Of a stretch of 64,000 nt of DNA, positions 7,824-15,873 are shown piece by piece; position 1 is the first letter of the stretch, and each line of letters starts with the position of its first letter. A program made the position numbers and the translations under genes. The stretch covers positions 1-64,000 of the forward strand of contig NZ_JPUG01000071.1 in NCBI RefSeq assembly GCF_000739015.1, in the 5' to 3' direction. The notes beneath the pieces are model-generated. The model ran no database searches. It was given only the letters and a program-made list of their open reading frames with translations, and was not told the origin of the DNA. The DNA is from Microvirga sp. BSC39. GTDB lineage: Bacteria; Pseudomonadota; Alphaproteobacteria; Rhizobiales; Beijerinckiaceae.

Positions 7824-9347
7824 ATGAGGATCAAAGAAGCATTGTTGTCCGGCTTGGCGATACTCGCATCAGGTCCGGTTTTGGCTCAGACAGGTGGCGG
7901 CGTCATCAACGTGGCGACGATCGGCGAGCCGCCAACGCTCGACCCCATGGTCTCCACAGCGGACCTGGTCGGAATCGTGACCCAGCACTTCTTCGAGACG
8001 CTGTTCACCTTCGACAAGGACTGGAAGGTCACGCCTCTTCTGGCGGCTTCGCTTCCGGAGGTCACAGAGGCCGGCAAGGTCTATACGATCAAGCTGCGCC
8101 AAGGGATCAAATTTCATGACGGCTCGGACATGACGTCCGAGGACGTCATTGCCTCGCTCAAGCGTTGGATGGAACAGGGCTCGCGCGGCAAGCAGGTCGC
8201 CGGCAATGTCGACAAGCTTGAGGCCGTCGACCCCTTGACCGTGCGCATTACCCTGAAGACGCCGTACGCCCCTCTCCTGGCGCTCCTGTCCTTCAACAAC
8301 TCCGCCGCGGTGATCATGCCGTCGGAGAAGATGGACGTGCCAATGAAGGAGCCGGTCGGCACGGGCCCCTACAAGTTGAAGGAGCGCAAGCCCGACCAGT
8401 ACATCCAGCTCGTTCGCAACGACTCCTACAAACCTCTCGAAGGCACTGGAAACGGTTATGGCGGAGCGCGCAAACCTATCCTTGACGAGATCCGCTTCGT
8501 GCCCGTGCCGGATCCCAACACCCGCGTCGAAGGGGCCATTTCCGGGCAGTTCGACTACGTGGATTCCATTCCGGTCGAATCCTATGACCGGATCAAGAAC
8601 CTCCAGACATCAAAGCCCGTCATTCTCAAGCCCTTCGGCTGGCCCGTCTTCGTGATGAACACCAAGCAGGGCGTGATGGCCAACACCGACGCCCGCATGG
8701 CCGTGCGCCTGTCTCTCAGCATGGAGGACATGCTGGCGGCGGCCTTCGGCAATCCTGAGTTCTACTCGCTCGACGGAGCCATGTATCCCAAGGGCTACGT
8801 GTGGAACACGGATGCCGGCGTCGAAGGCCGGTACAACGTCGCCGATCCCGACAAGGCGAAGGCGCTCCTGAAGAAGGCCAATTACAGCGCCGCGCCGCTG
8901 CGCATCCTCACCAGCCGCCAATATGAGTTCCACTACAAGATGGCCCAGGTAGCGGCCGAGTACCTGAAGCAGGCCGGCTTCACGGTCGACCTGCAGGTGG
9001 TCGATTGGGCGACCCTGACCCAGCGGCGCGGCGATCCGGCGCTGTGGGACATCTACATCACCCACAGCCCGTTCCTGCCGGAACCGGCCCTCATCGGCCA
9101 GCTCTCCGAGAGCTCGCCCGGCTGGTGGTCCAGCCCTGCGCGAAAGAAGGTGGTCGACGCCTTCAATACGGAAAGCGATCCGGCCAAGCGCCCGGCCCTC
9201 TGGTCCGAGGTCCAGAAGGTCATCTACGACGAAACGCCCAGCATCAAGATCGGCGACTTCAACGCCCTCTCGGCCCAGTCGCCGAAGCTGGAAGGCGTCG
9301 TGCCCGCGCCATGGCCGTACTTCTGGAACGTCTCGTTGAAGAAGTAA
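7824..9347 (+). CDS. ABC transporter periplasmic substrate-binding protein, peptide (SBP_bac_5) family
   Basis: A 507-residue exported receptor of the DppA/OppA (SBP_bac_5) family. A signal peptide (MRIKEALLSGLAILASGPVL, cut near AQ) is followed by the family opening INVATIGEPPTLDPM, YTIKLRQGIKFHDGSDMTSE and GTGPYKLKE. It feeds the two permeases at 9415-11219 and the ATPases at 12441-14434. The ATG at 7824 is preferred to the GTG six bases earlier, as GAGGG lies at good spacing. Members bind peptides but also many amides, glycosides and opines; the enzymes in this operon suggest an N-acylated amino compound here. Confidence 0.93.
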   Translation: MRIKEALLSGLAILASGPVLAQTGGGVINVATIGEPPTLDPMVSTADLVGIVTQHFFETLFTFDKDWKVTPLLAASLPEVTEAGKVYTIKLRQGIKFHDGSDMTSEDVIASLKRWMEQGSRGKQVAGNVDKLEAVDPLTVRITLKTPYAPLLALLSFNNSAAVIMPSEKMDVPMKEPVGTGPYKLKERKPDQYIQLVRNDSYKPLEGTGNGYGGARKPILDEIRFVPVPDPNTRVEGAISGQFDYVDSIPVESYDRIKNLQTSKPVILKPFGWPVFVMNTKQGVMANTDARMAVRLSLSMEDMLAAAFGNPEFYSLDGAMYPKGYVWNTDAGVEGRYNVADPDKAKALLKKANYSAAPLRILTSRQYEFHYKMAQVAAEYLKQAGFTVDLQVVDWATLTQRRGDPALWDIYITHSPFLPEPALIGQLSESSPGWWSSPARKKVVDAFNTESDPAKRPALWSEVQKVIYDETPSIKIGDFNALSAQSPKLEGVVPAPWPYFWNVSLKK

Positions 9348-9361
9348 GCGCACGGCAAGCT

Positions 9362-9387
9362 GGGGAGCGCCTCCCTCTGCGCTCCCC
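9362..9387 (+). other. intercistronic stem-loop between SBP and permease genes
   Basis: A perfect 9-bp stem, GGGGAGCGC (9362-9370) with GCGCTCCCC (9379-9387), around an 8-base loop, without a following T-run. Such hairpins between a binding-protein gene and its permease genes commonly stabilise the upstream mRNA or attenuate read-through so that the receptor is made in excess. Confidence 0.6.
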
Positions 9388-9414
9388 AAACATTCACTTG
9401 ATGCAGATCGACGT

Positions 9415-10356
9415 ATGAGCCGCTACATCCTCCAACGCTTGCTCGGCATGATGGCCGTGATGTTCGTGGTCGTCACGATCGTGTTCATCATCGTGCGCAT
9501 CGCGCCCGGCGATCCGGCCGCCGTCATGCTCGGCCCCGACGCGACGGCCCAGGACGTGGCGGCCCTGCGCACCCGCCTCGGCCTCGACCAGCCGCTCATC
9601 GTTCAATACGGCATCTTCTTCGGTCGGCTGCTGCAGGGCGATCTCGGCGAATCCATCTTTCTTAATCGCCCTGTCCTCTCAGCCTTGGCGGATCGAGCTG
9701 AGCCGACCTTCTTTCTCACGCTGTTCTCCATCGTCATCGCCGGGCTGATCGCCATTCCGGTCGGCATCCTGTCAGCCTACTGGCGCGGCTCGCTGTTCGA
9801 TCAGGCCGCCACGACGCTTGCCATGCTCGCGGCCTCCGTTCCGAGCTTCTGGCTCGGCCTGTTGCTGATCCAGTTCTTCGCCGTGCGCCTCGGCTTGTTT
9901 CCAGTCTCGGGGTATGGCGGGCCGGGCGCCGGGCTCGGCACGAGACTTTCTCATCTCGTGCTTCCTGCTTTGTCACTCGGTATCGTATCTTCGGCCCTGA
10001 TCCTGCGCTTCACACGCGCCAGCATGCTCGACGTTCTCAATGACGACTACGTGCGCACCGCCCGCTCCAAGGGTATGGGCGAGTTCCGAGTTGTCATGAA
10101 GCACGCCTTCAAGAACGCGCTCATTCCGGTCCTGACGGTGATCGGGCTGACGGCTGCGCTTCTCGTGTCCGGCGCCGTCGTGACGGAGACTGTATTTGGT
10201 CTTCCCGGCGTCGGCAACCTCGTCGTCTCAGCTGTGCTGCGGCGCGATTATCCTGTCATCCAAGGCGCGCTCCTGATTGTTGCTGCGCTCTACGTTCTCA
10301 TCAACTTCCTGATCGACATGCTCTACCTGCTCGTCGACCCGCGGGTGCGCTACTGA
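9415..10356 (+). CDS. ABC transporter permease, DppB type
   Basis: A 313-residue inner-membrane permease of the peptide/nickel family. The N-terminus (MSRYILQRLLGMMAVMFVVV) and the periplasmic DppB/OppB signature region (RIAPGDPAAVMLGPDATAQD, LRTRLGLDQPLIVQYG) are typical. The cytoplasmic EAA loop contacting the ATPases reads RTARSKGMGEFRVVMKHAFK. About six transmembrane segments are visible and the protein ends LYLLVDPRVRY, as usual. It overlaps the next permease gene by one base (TGATG), showing translational coupling. Confidence 0.95.
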   Translation: MSRYILQRLLGMMAVMFVVVTIVFIIVRIAPGDPAAVMLGPDATAQDVAALRTRLGLDQPLIVQYGIFFGRLLQGDLGESIFLNRPVLSALADRAEPTFFLTLFSIVIAGLIAIPVGILSAYWRGSLFDQAATTLAMLAASVPSFWLGLLLIQFFAVRLGLFPVSGYGGPGAGLGTRLSHLVLPALSLGIVSSALILRFTRASMLDVLNDDYVRTARSKGMGEFRVVMKHAFKNALIPVLTVIGLTAALLVSGAVVTETVFGLPGVGNLVVSAVLRRDYPVIQGALLIVAALYVLINFLIDMLYLLVDPRVRY

Positions 10357-11219
10357 TGGCCGCCGTCAGCTCTCCCGCCATCACTGAGGCGAGCTTCGTC
10401 TCGCGTCTGGTGACCCGCAAGACCGTCATGGTCGGTCTCCTCATCCTCGTTATCGTCGCCACGTTGGCGATCCTTGCGCCGTTGATTGCGCCCTATTCGC
10501 CGAGCCGCCTCTCCGTGGTGAACCGCCTCAAGTCGCCGAGCGGCATCTACTGGTTCGGAACGGACGAGTTCGGCCGCGACGTGTTCAGCCGGACGATCTA
10601 TGCCGGTCGGCTCTCGCTCCTCGTCGGCGCCTCGGTCGTGACATTCGCGGCCGTTTTCGGGGTGACGCTCGGCCTTGTGGCCGGCTTCTTCCGTCGCCTT
10701 GACACGCCGATCGCCCGCATCATCGACGCCATGATGGCCTTCCCCGACATCCTCCTCGCGATCGCGCTCGTCGCCGCCCTCGGCCCCTCCCTTTTTACCG
10801 TGATCGTGGCGCTCGGGATCGTCTATACGCCGCGCCTGGCCCGGATTGTGCGGGCCTCCACGCTGGTCATCCGCGAACTGCCCTATGTTGAAGCGGCTCG
10901 TGCGCTTGGGGTGCCGACCTGGCGCATCATGTCCCGGCATGTGCTGCGCAACCTCGTGTCGCCCATCCTCGTGCAGGGCACCTTCATCTTCGCCTACGCG
11001 ATGCTGGCCGAGGCCGGCCTTTCCTTCCTCGGCCTCGGCGTGAGCCCCGAGGTGCCGACCTGGGGCACCATGATCGCGGCCGGGCGGCAGTATATCGGAC
11101 AGGCCGACTGGATGACGCTGTTCCCCGGCATCGCGATCATCCTGTCCGTTCTTTCCCTTCAAATGGTTGGCGACGGATTCCGGGATCTTCTCGATCCACG
11201 CCTGAGAAAGGATCTTTGA
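10356..11219 (+). CDS. ABC transporter permease, DppC type
   Basis: A 287-residue second permease of the peptide-type importer. The N-terminal cytoplasmic stretch and first membrane helix (VGLLILVIVATLAILAPLIA) are followed by the conserved HxLGTDxxGRD-like segment IYWFGTDEFGRDVFSRTIYA and an EAA loop EAARALGVPTWRIMSRHVLR. The C-terminus MVGDGFRDLLDPRLRKDL is the family ending. It pairs with the DppB-type protein and overlaps it by one base; the amidohydrolase gene follows after 4 bases. Confidence 0.95.
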   Translation: MAAVSSPAITEASFVSRLVTRKTVMVGLLILVIVATLAILAPLIAPYSPSRLSVVNRLKSPSGIYWFGTDEFGRDVFSRTIYAGRLSLLVGASVVTFAAVFGVTLGLVAGFFRRLDTPIARIIDAMMAFPDILLAIALVAALGPSLFTVIVALGIVYTPRLARIVRASTLVIRELPYVEAARALGVPTWRIMSRHVLRNLVSPILVQGTFIFAYAMLAEAGLSFLGLGVSPEVPTWGTMIAAGRQYIGQADWMTLFPGIAIILSVLSLQMVGDGFRDLLDPRLRKDL

Positions 11220-11223
11220 TCTC

Positions 11224-12444
11224 ATGACTTTCCACCAAGACACGTCGCCTCTCCTGATCTCGGGCGTGAGACCGGTTGGCTTCGGTAGGGGCGTACCTCA
11301 GGAAGTCACGGACATCCTGATTGGTGGCGACGGAAATATTGCTAGCGTCGGCAGCTCGCTCCAGACGCCGGAAGGTGCTCGCCGCATTGATGCCAAGGGA
11401 GCTTACGTTTCGCCGGGCTGGGTCGATCTCCATGCCCATGTCTGGCACGGCGGCACAGATATCTCCATCAAGCCGCAGGTCTGCGGCATTGAGCGGGGCG
11501 TCACGACCATCGTGGATGCCGGATCGGCCGGCGAAGCCAATTTCCACGGCTTCCGAGAGTACATCATCGAGCCGGCTAGGGAGCGCATTAAAGCCTTCCT
11601 CAACATCGGGTCGATCGGCCTCGTGGCGTGCAACCGCGTGAGCGAACTCATCGACATGCGGTCGATCGACATCGACCGCACCATCGCATGCGTCGAGGCT
11701 AACCGCGACATCATCATCGGCATAAAGGTGCGGGCAAGCGGGGTGATCGTTGGCGCCTGGGGCATCACGCCCGTGAAGATCGCCAAGAAGGTAGCCAAGA
11801 TCCTCAAGCTGCCGCTGATGGTGCATGTGGGCGAGCCACCTCCGGTCTTCGACGAGGTTCTCGAGGTCCTCGGCCCTGGCGACGTGGTGACCCACTGCTT
11901 CAACGGCAAGGCCGCGGCAAACATCATGGAGGACGAGGATCTGTTCCTGCTGGCGGAACGCTGCGCCAGGGACGGGATCCGCCTCGACGTCGGTCATGGC
12001 GGCGCCTCGTTCTCGTTCAAGGTGGCCGAGCTCGCCATCGAGCGAGGTCTTCTGCCCTTCTCGATCTCGACCGACCTGCATGCGCGTTCCCTCGACAGCC
12101 CGGTCTGGGACATGGGCACCACCATGTCGAAGCTTCTGTCGGTCGGCATGCCTTTCGAGGCCGTCATCGACGCCTCGACCCGGGCCCCCATGGAAGTGAT
12201 CGGGCTCCCGACTGAGAACCTTCTCTCCCCCGGGACGCGGGCCGAGTTCACGGTGTTCGAGGTCAACGACAGCGACCTTCGGATCGTCGATTCCATGGGC
12301 TACAACGCGCACCTTCGGCGACTGATCGAGCCGATCTGGACCATTCTCGGGCAGGAAGCCGTCAAGGCAAGTCGCTACGTCCCTCAGAGATCGGCGCTGG
12401 AAAGTTCCGCTTGTCCGCATTGCGGGTGGATCAACGCTCGATGA
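11224..12444 (+). CDS. amidohydrolase/deacetylase-family metallohydrolase
   Basis: A 406-residue amidohydrolase-superfamily enzyme close to the EF_0837/Atu3266-like deacetylase group. Binuclear metal ligands are visible: HxH in VSPGWVDLHAHVWHGG (about residue 68), a candidate carboxylated lysine in IIIGIKVRAS, histidines in LPLMVHVGEPP and VVTHCFNGKAA, and the aspartate in FSISTDLHARS. Known relatives remove acyl groups from N-acyl amino acids or amino sugars. Its place inside the transporter operon, between permeases and ATPases, and with RidA and a SelA-like PLP enzyme nearby, suggests it deacylates the imported compound. It overlaps the next gene by 4 bases. Confidence 0.88.
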   Translation: MTFHQDTSPLLISGVRPVGFGRGVPQEVTDILIGGDGNIASVGSSLQTPEGARRIDAKGAYVSPGWVDLHAHVWHGGTDISIKPQVCGIERGVTTIVDAGSAGEANFHGFREYIIEPARERIKAFLNIGSIGLVACNRVSELIDMRSIDIDRTIACVEANRDIIIGIKVRASGVIVGAWGITPVKIAKKVAKILKLPLMVHVGEPPPVFDEVLEVLGPGDVVTHCFNGKAAANIMEDEDLFLLAERCARDGIRLDVGHGGASFSFKVAELAIERGLLPFSISTDLHARSLDSPVWDMGTTMSKLLSVGMPFEAVIDASTRAPMEVIGLPTENLLSPGTRAEFTVFEVNDSDLRIVDSMGYNAHLRRLIEPIWTILGQEAVKASRYVPQRSALESSACPHCGWINAR

Positions 12445-13454
12445 TAGAGCTTCCTGACGATACCGTTCTCAAGGTCTCGGACCTGCACACGCATTTCGAA
12501 CTCGGCAGCCGTGTCGCCAAGTCGGTCGATGGCGTGAGCTTCGATGTGAAGCGTGGCCAAACGGTCGCGGTTGTCGGGGAATCCGGCTCGGGAAAATCCG
12601 TCACCAGCCTGTCGGTCATGCGCCTTCTATCGTCGCCGGGCCGGATCGTGGGAGGCAACATCCTCTACCGCACAAGCCAGGGTCAGGTGGTCGACATTGC
12701 GACCCTGCCGGAGCGGAAGATGCGCGCCATCCGCGGCCGGGAGATCGCGATGATCTTCCAGGAGCCGATGACGAGCCTGAACCCTCTCTATACAGTCGGC
12801 GATCAGATCGTGGAGATGATCCGGCTGCACCAGCCGGTCTCGACAGCCGAAGCCCGCCAGCGCGCGAAGCGGATGCTTGAACTGGTCGAGATTCCCGCAG
12901 CCGACCGCAGGCTGGATGAATACCCGCATCAGATGTCGGGCGGCATGCGCCAGCGCGTCATGATCGCCCTCGCCCTGTCCTGCAATCCCAACCTCCTGAT
13001 CGCCGACGAACCCACGACCGCCCTCGATGTGACTATCCAGGCGCAGATCCTCGATTTGCTCCGCAGGCTGCAGCGCGAGATCGGCATGAGTATCCTGTTC
13101 ATCACGCACAATCTCGGGGTGGTGGCGGAGATCGCCCATGACGTCGTGGTCATGTATACGGGCCGCGTGGTCGAGAAGAGCCCGGTCGCGAGCCTCTTCG
13201 AGCACCAGAAGCATCCTTATACGCGCGGCCTCCTGGCCTGCATCCCGAATGCATCGCGGGATCGCGACGCCGCCGGTGAGAGGCTGCGCCTCAAACCCAT
13301 TCCGGGCAACGTGCCCAGCGTGACCGCGCTCCCGTCGGGATGCAGCTTCGCCCCGCGCTGCTCATACCGCATCCCGCGCTGTGATGAGGCGCCGCCGCTG
13401 ATGATGGCCGCACCCTCGCATCTCAGCCGATGCTGGAGGCATGAAGCCCTATGA
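12441..13454 (+). CDS. ABC transporter ATP-binding protein, DppD type
   Basis: A 337-residue ATPase of the peptide importer. Walker A is GESGSGKS, the Q-loop MIFQEPMTSLNPLYTVGDQI, the signature HQMSGGMRQRV, Walker B LLIADEPTTALD, and the H-loop FITHNLGVVAEI. The C-terminal oligopeptide/dipeptide extension has the cysteine pattern SGCSFAPRCSYRIPRC, which in relatives can carry an iron-sulfur cluster. The ATG at 12441 overlaps the amidohydrolase stop (ATGA) and is preferred over an upstream TTG. Confidence 0.95.
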   Translation: MIELPDDTVLKVSDLHTHFELGSRVAKSVDGVSFDVKRGQTVAVVGESGSGKSVTSLSVMRLLSSPGRIVGGNILYRTSQGQVVDIATLPERKMRAIRGREIAMIFQEPMTSLNPLYTVGDQIVEMIRLHQPVSTAEARQRAKRMLELVEIPAADRRLDEYPHQMSGGMRQRVMIALALSCNPNLLIADEPTTALDVTIQAQILDLLRRLQREIGMSILFITHNLGVVAEIAHDVVVMYTGRVVEKSPVASLFEHQKHPYTRGLLACIPNASRDRDAAGERLRLKPIPGNVPSVTALPSGCSFAPRCSYRIPRCDEAPPLMMAAPSHLSRCWRHEAL

Positions 13455-14434
13455 GCAGAGACACCCTCCTGAGCGTTCAGGGGCTCACCAAGCGTTTCGA
13501 GACCCGCAGCGGTACGGTCAAGGCCGTCGACGGCGTCAGCTTCGACGTGAAACGCGGCACGATCGTCGGCCTCGTTGGCGAATCCGGATCGGGCAAGACC
13601 ACGGCGGGCCGCTGCACGCTTCGCCTCGTCGAGCCCAACGAGGGGCGGATCGTCTTCGACGGTATCGACCTGCGCACATTGTCAGAACGGGATATGCGAG
13701 CGTATCGCAGCCGACTGCAGATCATCTTCCAGGATCCCTATTCGAGCCTCAATCCCCGCCTTCGGATCGATCAGATCATCGGCGAAGCCGTCGATATTCA
13801 CCGGCCCGTCAGGGGCAGCGCCCGGCGCGACCGGATTGCCGAACTCCTCCAGCGCGTGGGCCTCAATCCCGATGCGGCGCGCCGCTTCCCGCATGAATTC
13901 TCTGGCGGCCAGCGGCAGCGCATCGGCATCGCCCGTGCTTTGGCCGTGGAGCCTGACTTTATCGTGGCGGACGAGCCGGTCTCGGCCCTCGACGTCTCTG
14001 TACAGGCTCAGGTCCTCAACCTGATCCAGGACCTGCAGCAGGATTTCGGTCTGACGATGCTCTTCATCGCGCACGACCTGTCCGTCGTGGAGTATCTCTG
14101 CGACGAAGTCGTGGTGATGTATCTCGGCCGGGTCATGGAACGCGGCCCGAGCCGCGAGATCTATGCGATGCCGCGTCATCCCTACACACAGGCGCTGCTC
14201 TCCGCAGCTCCTTTGCCGGATCCGAAGGTAAGCCGCCAGCGAATCGTGCTGAAAGGCGACATCCCAAGTCCACTCAATCCGCCATCCGGCTGCGTGTTCA
14301 GGACGCGATGCCAATATGCCATTGAGGCCTGTGCCGAGATCGTCCCGCCTTTGGAGGACATCGGCTCGAACCATCATGTGGCCTGCATCCGTCACGGCGA
14401 TTCTGAAGTGATTTCTCAAGGACTGACATTGTGA
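13451..14434 (+). CDS. ABC transporter ATP-binding protein, DppF type
   Basis: A 327-residue partner ATPase. Walker A is GESGSGKT, the Q-loop IIFQDPYSSLNPRLRIDQII, the signature EFSGGQRQRIGIARAL, Walker B FIVADEPVSALD, and the C-terminal cysteine extension SGCVFRTRCQYAIEAC. Start ATGA overlaps the DppD-type stop, and its own stop overlaps the RidA-like gene by 4 bases, so the whole transporter-enzyme operon is translationally chained. Confidence 0.95.
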   Translation: MSRDTLLSVQGLTKRFETRSGTVKAVDGVSFDVKRGTIVGLVGESGSGKTTAGRCTLRLVEPNEGRIVFDGIDLRTLSERDMRAYRSRLQIIFQDPYSSLNPRLRIDQIIGEAVDIHRPVRGSARRDRIAELLQRVGLNPDAARRFPHEFSGGQRQRIGIARALAVEPDFIVADEPVSALDVSVQAQVLNLIQDLQQDFGLTMLFIAHDLSVVEYLCDEVVVMYLGRVMERGPSREIYAMPRHPYTQALLSAAPLPDPKVSRQRIVLKGDIPSPLNPPSGCVFRTRCQYAIEACAEIVPPLEDIGSNHHVACIRHGDSEVISQGLTL

Positions 14435-14919
14435 ACCAAGTTCAATATCTGACTGCGTCGAATCCTTACGAGCGCCTCAAGGAACTAGGTATTGCGCTGC
14501 CGAAGGCTCCAAACCCGATCGCCAATTTCGTGACGCATGTTCAGGAGGGCAGTCTCCTGTTCCTGTCGGGCCAGGGACCGCAGGAAGCCGATGGCTATCT
14601 TCACACCGGCAAGGTGGGCGTCGACGTCGAGGCGGACGAAGCCTATGAGCACGCCAAGCTCACGGGGATCAACCTGCTCGCCGTCATGCAGGACGCACTT
14701 GGCGATCTGTCGCGCGTAAAGCGCGTCGTGAAGCTTCTCGGCATGGTCAACGCGGCGCCCGATTTCGGCGAGCACCCTCGGGTGATCAACGGATGCTCCG
14801 ACCTCATGATGGCCGTTTTCGGGGAGGCGGGCCGTCACGCCCGCTCGGCGGTGGGCTTCGGGTCTCTACCCAACAACATCACGGTCGAGATCGAAGCCAT
14901 CGTCGCCATCGGGGAATGA
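14431..14919 (+). CDS. RidA-family enamine/imine deaminase-like protein
   Basis: A 162-residue RidA/YjgF/UK114-fold protein (GIALPKAPNPIANFVTHVQE, LLFLSGQGP, LTGINLLAVMQDALGDLSRV, then ARSAVGFGSLPNNITVEIEA). The arginine in ARSAVG matches the RidA active-site Arg that holds the carboxylate of 2-iminoacids, and the final VEIEAIVAIG fits. It belongs to the longer RidA subfamily with an N-terminal extension. RidA proteins hydrolyse reactive imines released by PLP lyases, which suits the SelA-like enzyme encoded at 15874. GTG start, overlapping the DppF-type stop. Confidence 0.9.
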   Translation: MNQVQYLTASNPYERLKELGIALPKAPNPIANFVTHVQEGSLLFLSGQGPQEADGYLHTGKVGVDVEADEAYEHAKLTGINLLAVMQDALGDLSRVKRVVKLLGMVNAAPDFGEHPRVINGCSDLMMAVFGEAGRHARSAVGFGSLPNNITVEIEAIVAIGE

Positions 14920-14939
14920 GGCGTTCCTTCATGCCTGGA

Positions 14940-15746
14940 TCAGCGCCAGCCCAACGTCGCCTCGATCCGCTCGGCCGCCCTGCGGACCGCGTTGGTATAG
15001 CGGTCGCGATCCTGCACGACCCGATGTTCCGGCAGCACGATGGAAATCGTCGCAACGCACTCGCTCGAAGGCTGGCAGACCGGCGAGGCGATGCAGGCGA
15101 CGGAGAAGTCCGACTCGTTGATCTGGATCGACAGGCGCTCCCTGAGCGCAGCCGCGGAGGCCTCCGACAGCGTCTCCGGGTTCGTGTTGGCGCGCCCCGT
15201 CGGCGACACTTTCGAGGCATGGCGGAAGATTTCGAGTCGCTCCTTGTCGGGAAGATGACCGAGAAGAAGCCGTCCCGAGGCCGTCCAGTTCAGTGGCACC
15301 CGCGAGCCGACCTTGGACGTGACGCGGAAGTGCCCGGGTCCGTCGGCCATAGCCATCACGACCATGTGGTCCCCGTCCCGACCGCAGATCTGGACGGTTT
15401 CCTCCACCTCCCGGCACAGGTCCTGCATCTCGTGCGTGGCGACATTCAGGAAATCGAGGGATTCGGCATAAGCCAAGCCGTAGTGATACAGGCGTGGCCC
15501 GAGCCAGACCGTGCCGTCGGTGCGCCGCTGCAGAAGCCTTTTCTCGACCAGATCTTCGATGATCACGTAGACCGTCGAGAGAGGCGCTCCGACCGCCTTG
15601 GCTACAGCATAAGCGCCTGCAGGCTTCATTTCCGCTTGAAGAAAGTCCAGGATCTGCAAGGCACGATCGATGCCACTAACGCGGGCGCCGCGGCTGCGCT
15701 TCTCAGAAACGGGCGCCTCGGCAGCCTCGGAAAACTTGGTATCCAC
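14940..15746 (-). CDS. IclR-family transcriptional regulator
   Basis: A 268-residue IclR protein. The N-terminal winged HTH (residues 25-85) reads SGIDRALQILDFLQAEMKPA, GAYAVAKAVGAPLSTVYVII; the C-terminal effector-binding domain includes PLNWTASGRLLLGHLPDKER and a region with SDFSVACIASPVC. It is convergent with the RidA-like gene end and divergent from the SelA-like gene, and probably regulates both through the palindrome at 15824-15842. IclR proteins usually sense a pathway intermediate. Confidence 0.93.
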   Translation of the reverse strand: MDTKFSEAAEAPVSEKRSRGARVSGIDRALQILDFLQAEMKPAGAYAVAKAVGAPLSTVYVIIEDLVEKRLLQRRTDGTVWLGPRLYHYGLAYAESLDFLNVATHEMQDLCREVEETVQICGRDGDHMVVMAMADGPGHFRVTSKVGSRVPLNWTASGRLLLGHLPDKERLEIFRHASKVSPTGRANTNPETLSEASAAALRERLSIQINESDFSVACIASPVCQPSSECVATISIVLPEHRVVQDRDRYTNAVRRAAERIEATLGWR

Positions 15747-15823
15747 TGGATCTTCCCCCGGATCTTCAGAAACTGCGGTCCACCGTCACGACTGGCAGCA
15801 TCCCGTCAGGCAATTCCCCAATA

Positions 15824-15842
15824 ATGGAATATAAGCCATTCC
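15824..15842. promoter_or_regulatory. candidate IclR operator
   Basis: Two overlapping inverted repeats lie between the divergent iclR and selA-like genes: AATGG-N7-CCATT (15824-15840) and GGAAT-N7-ATTCC (15826-15842). The arrangement and position, 32 bases before the SelA-like ATG, fit an IclR-type operator (consensus TGGAA...TTCCA). Binding is inferred. Confidence 0.45.
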
Positions 15843-15873
15843 GGCAACATAAAACATAGAGACAAACAGCCCC

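Noticed and set aside
10350..12420. Long minus-strand open frames opposite the DppC-type permease and amidohydrolase
   Set aside because: Complementary-frame shadows with Arg/Asp/His-rich composition and no motifs.
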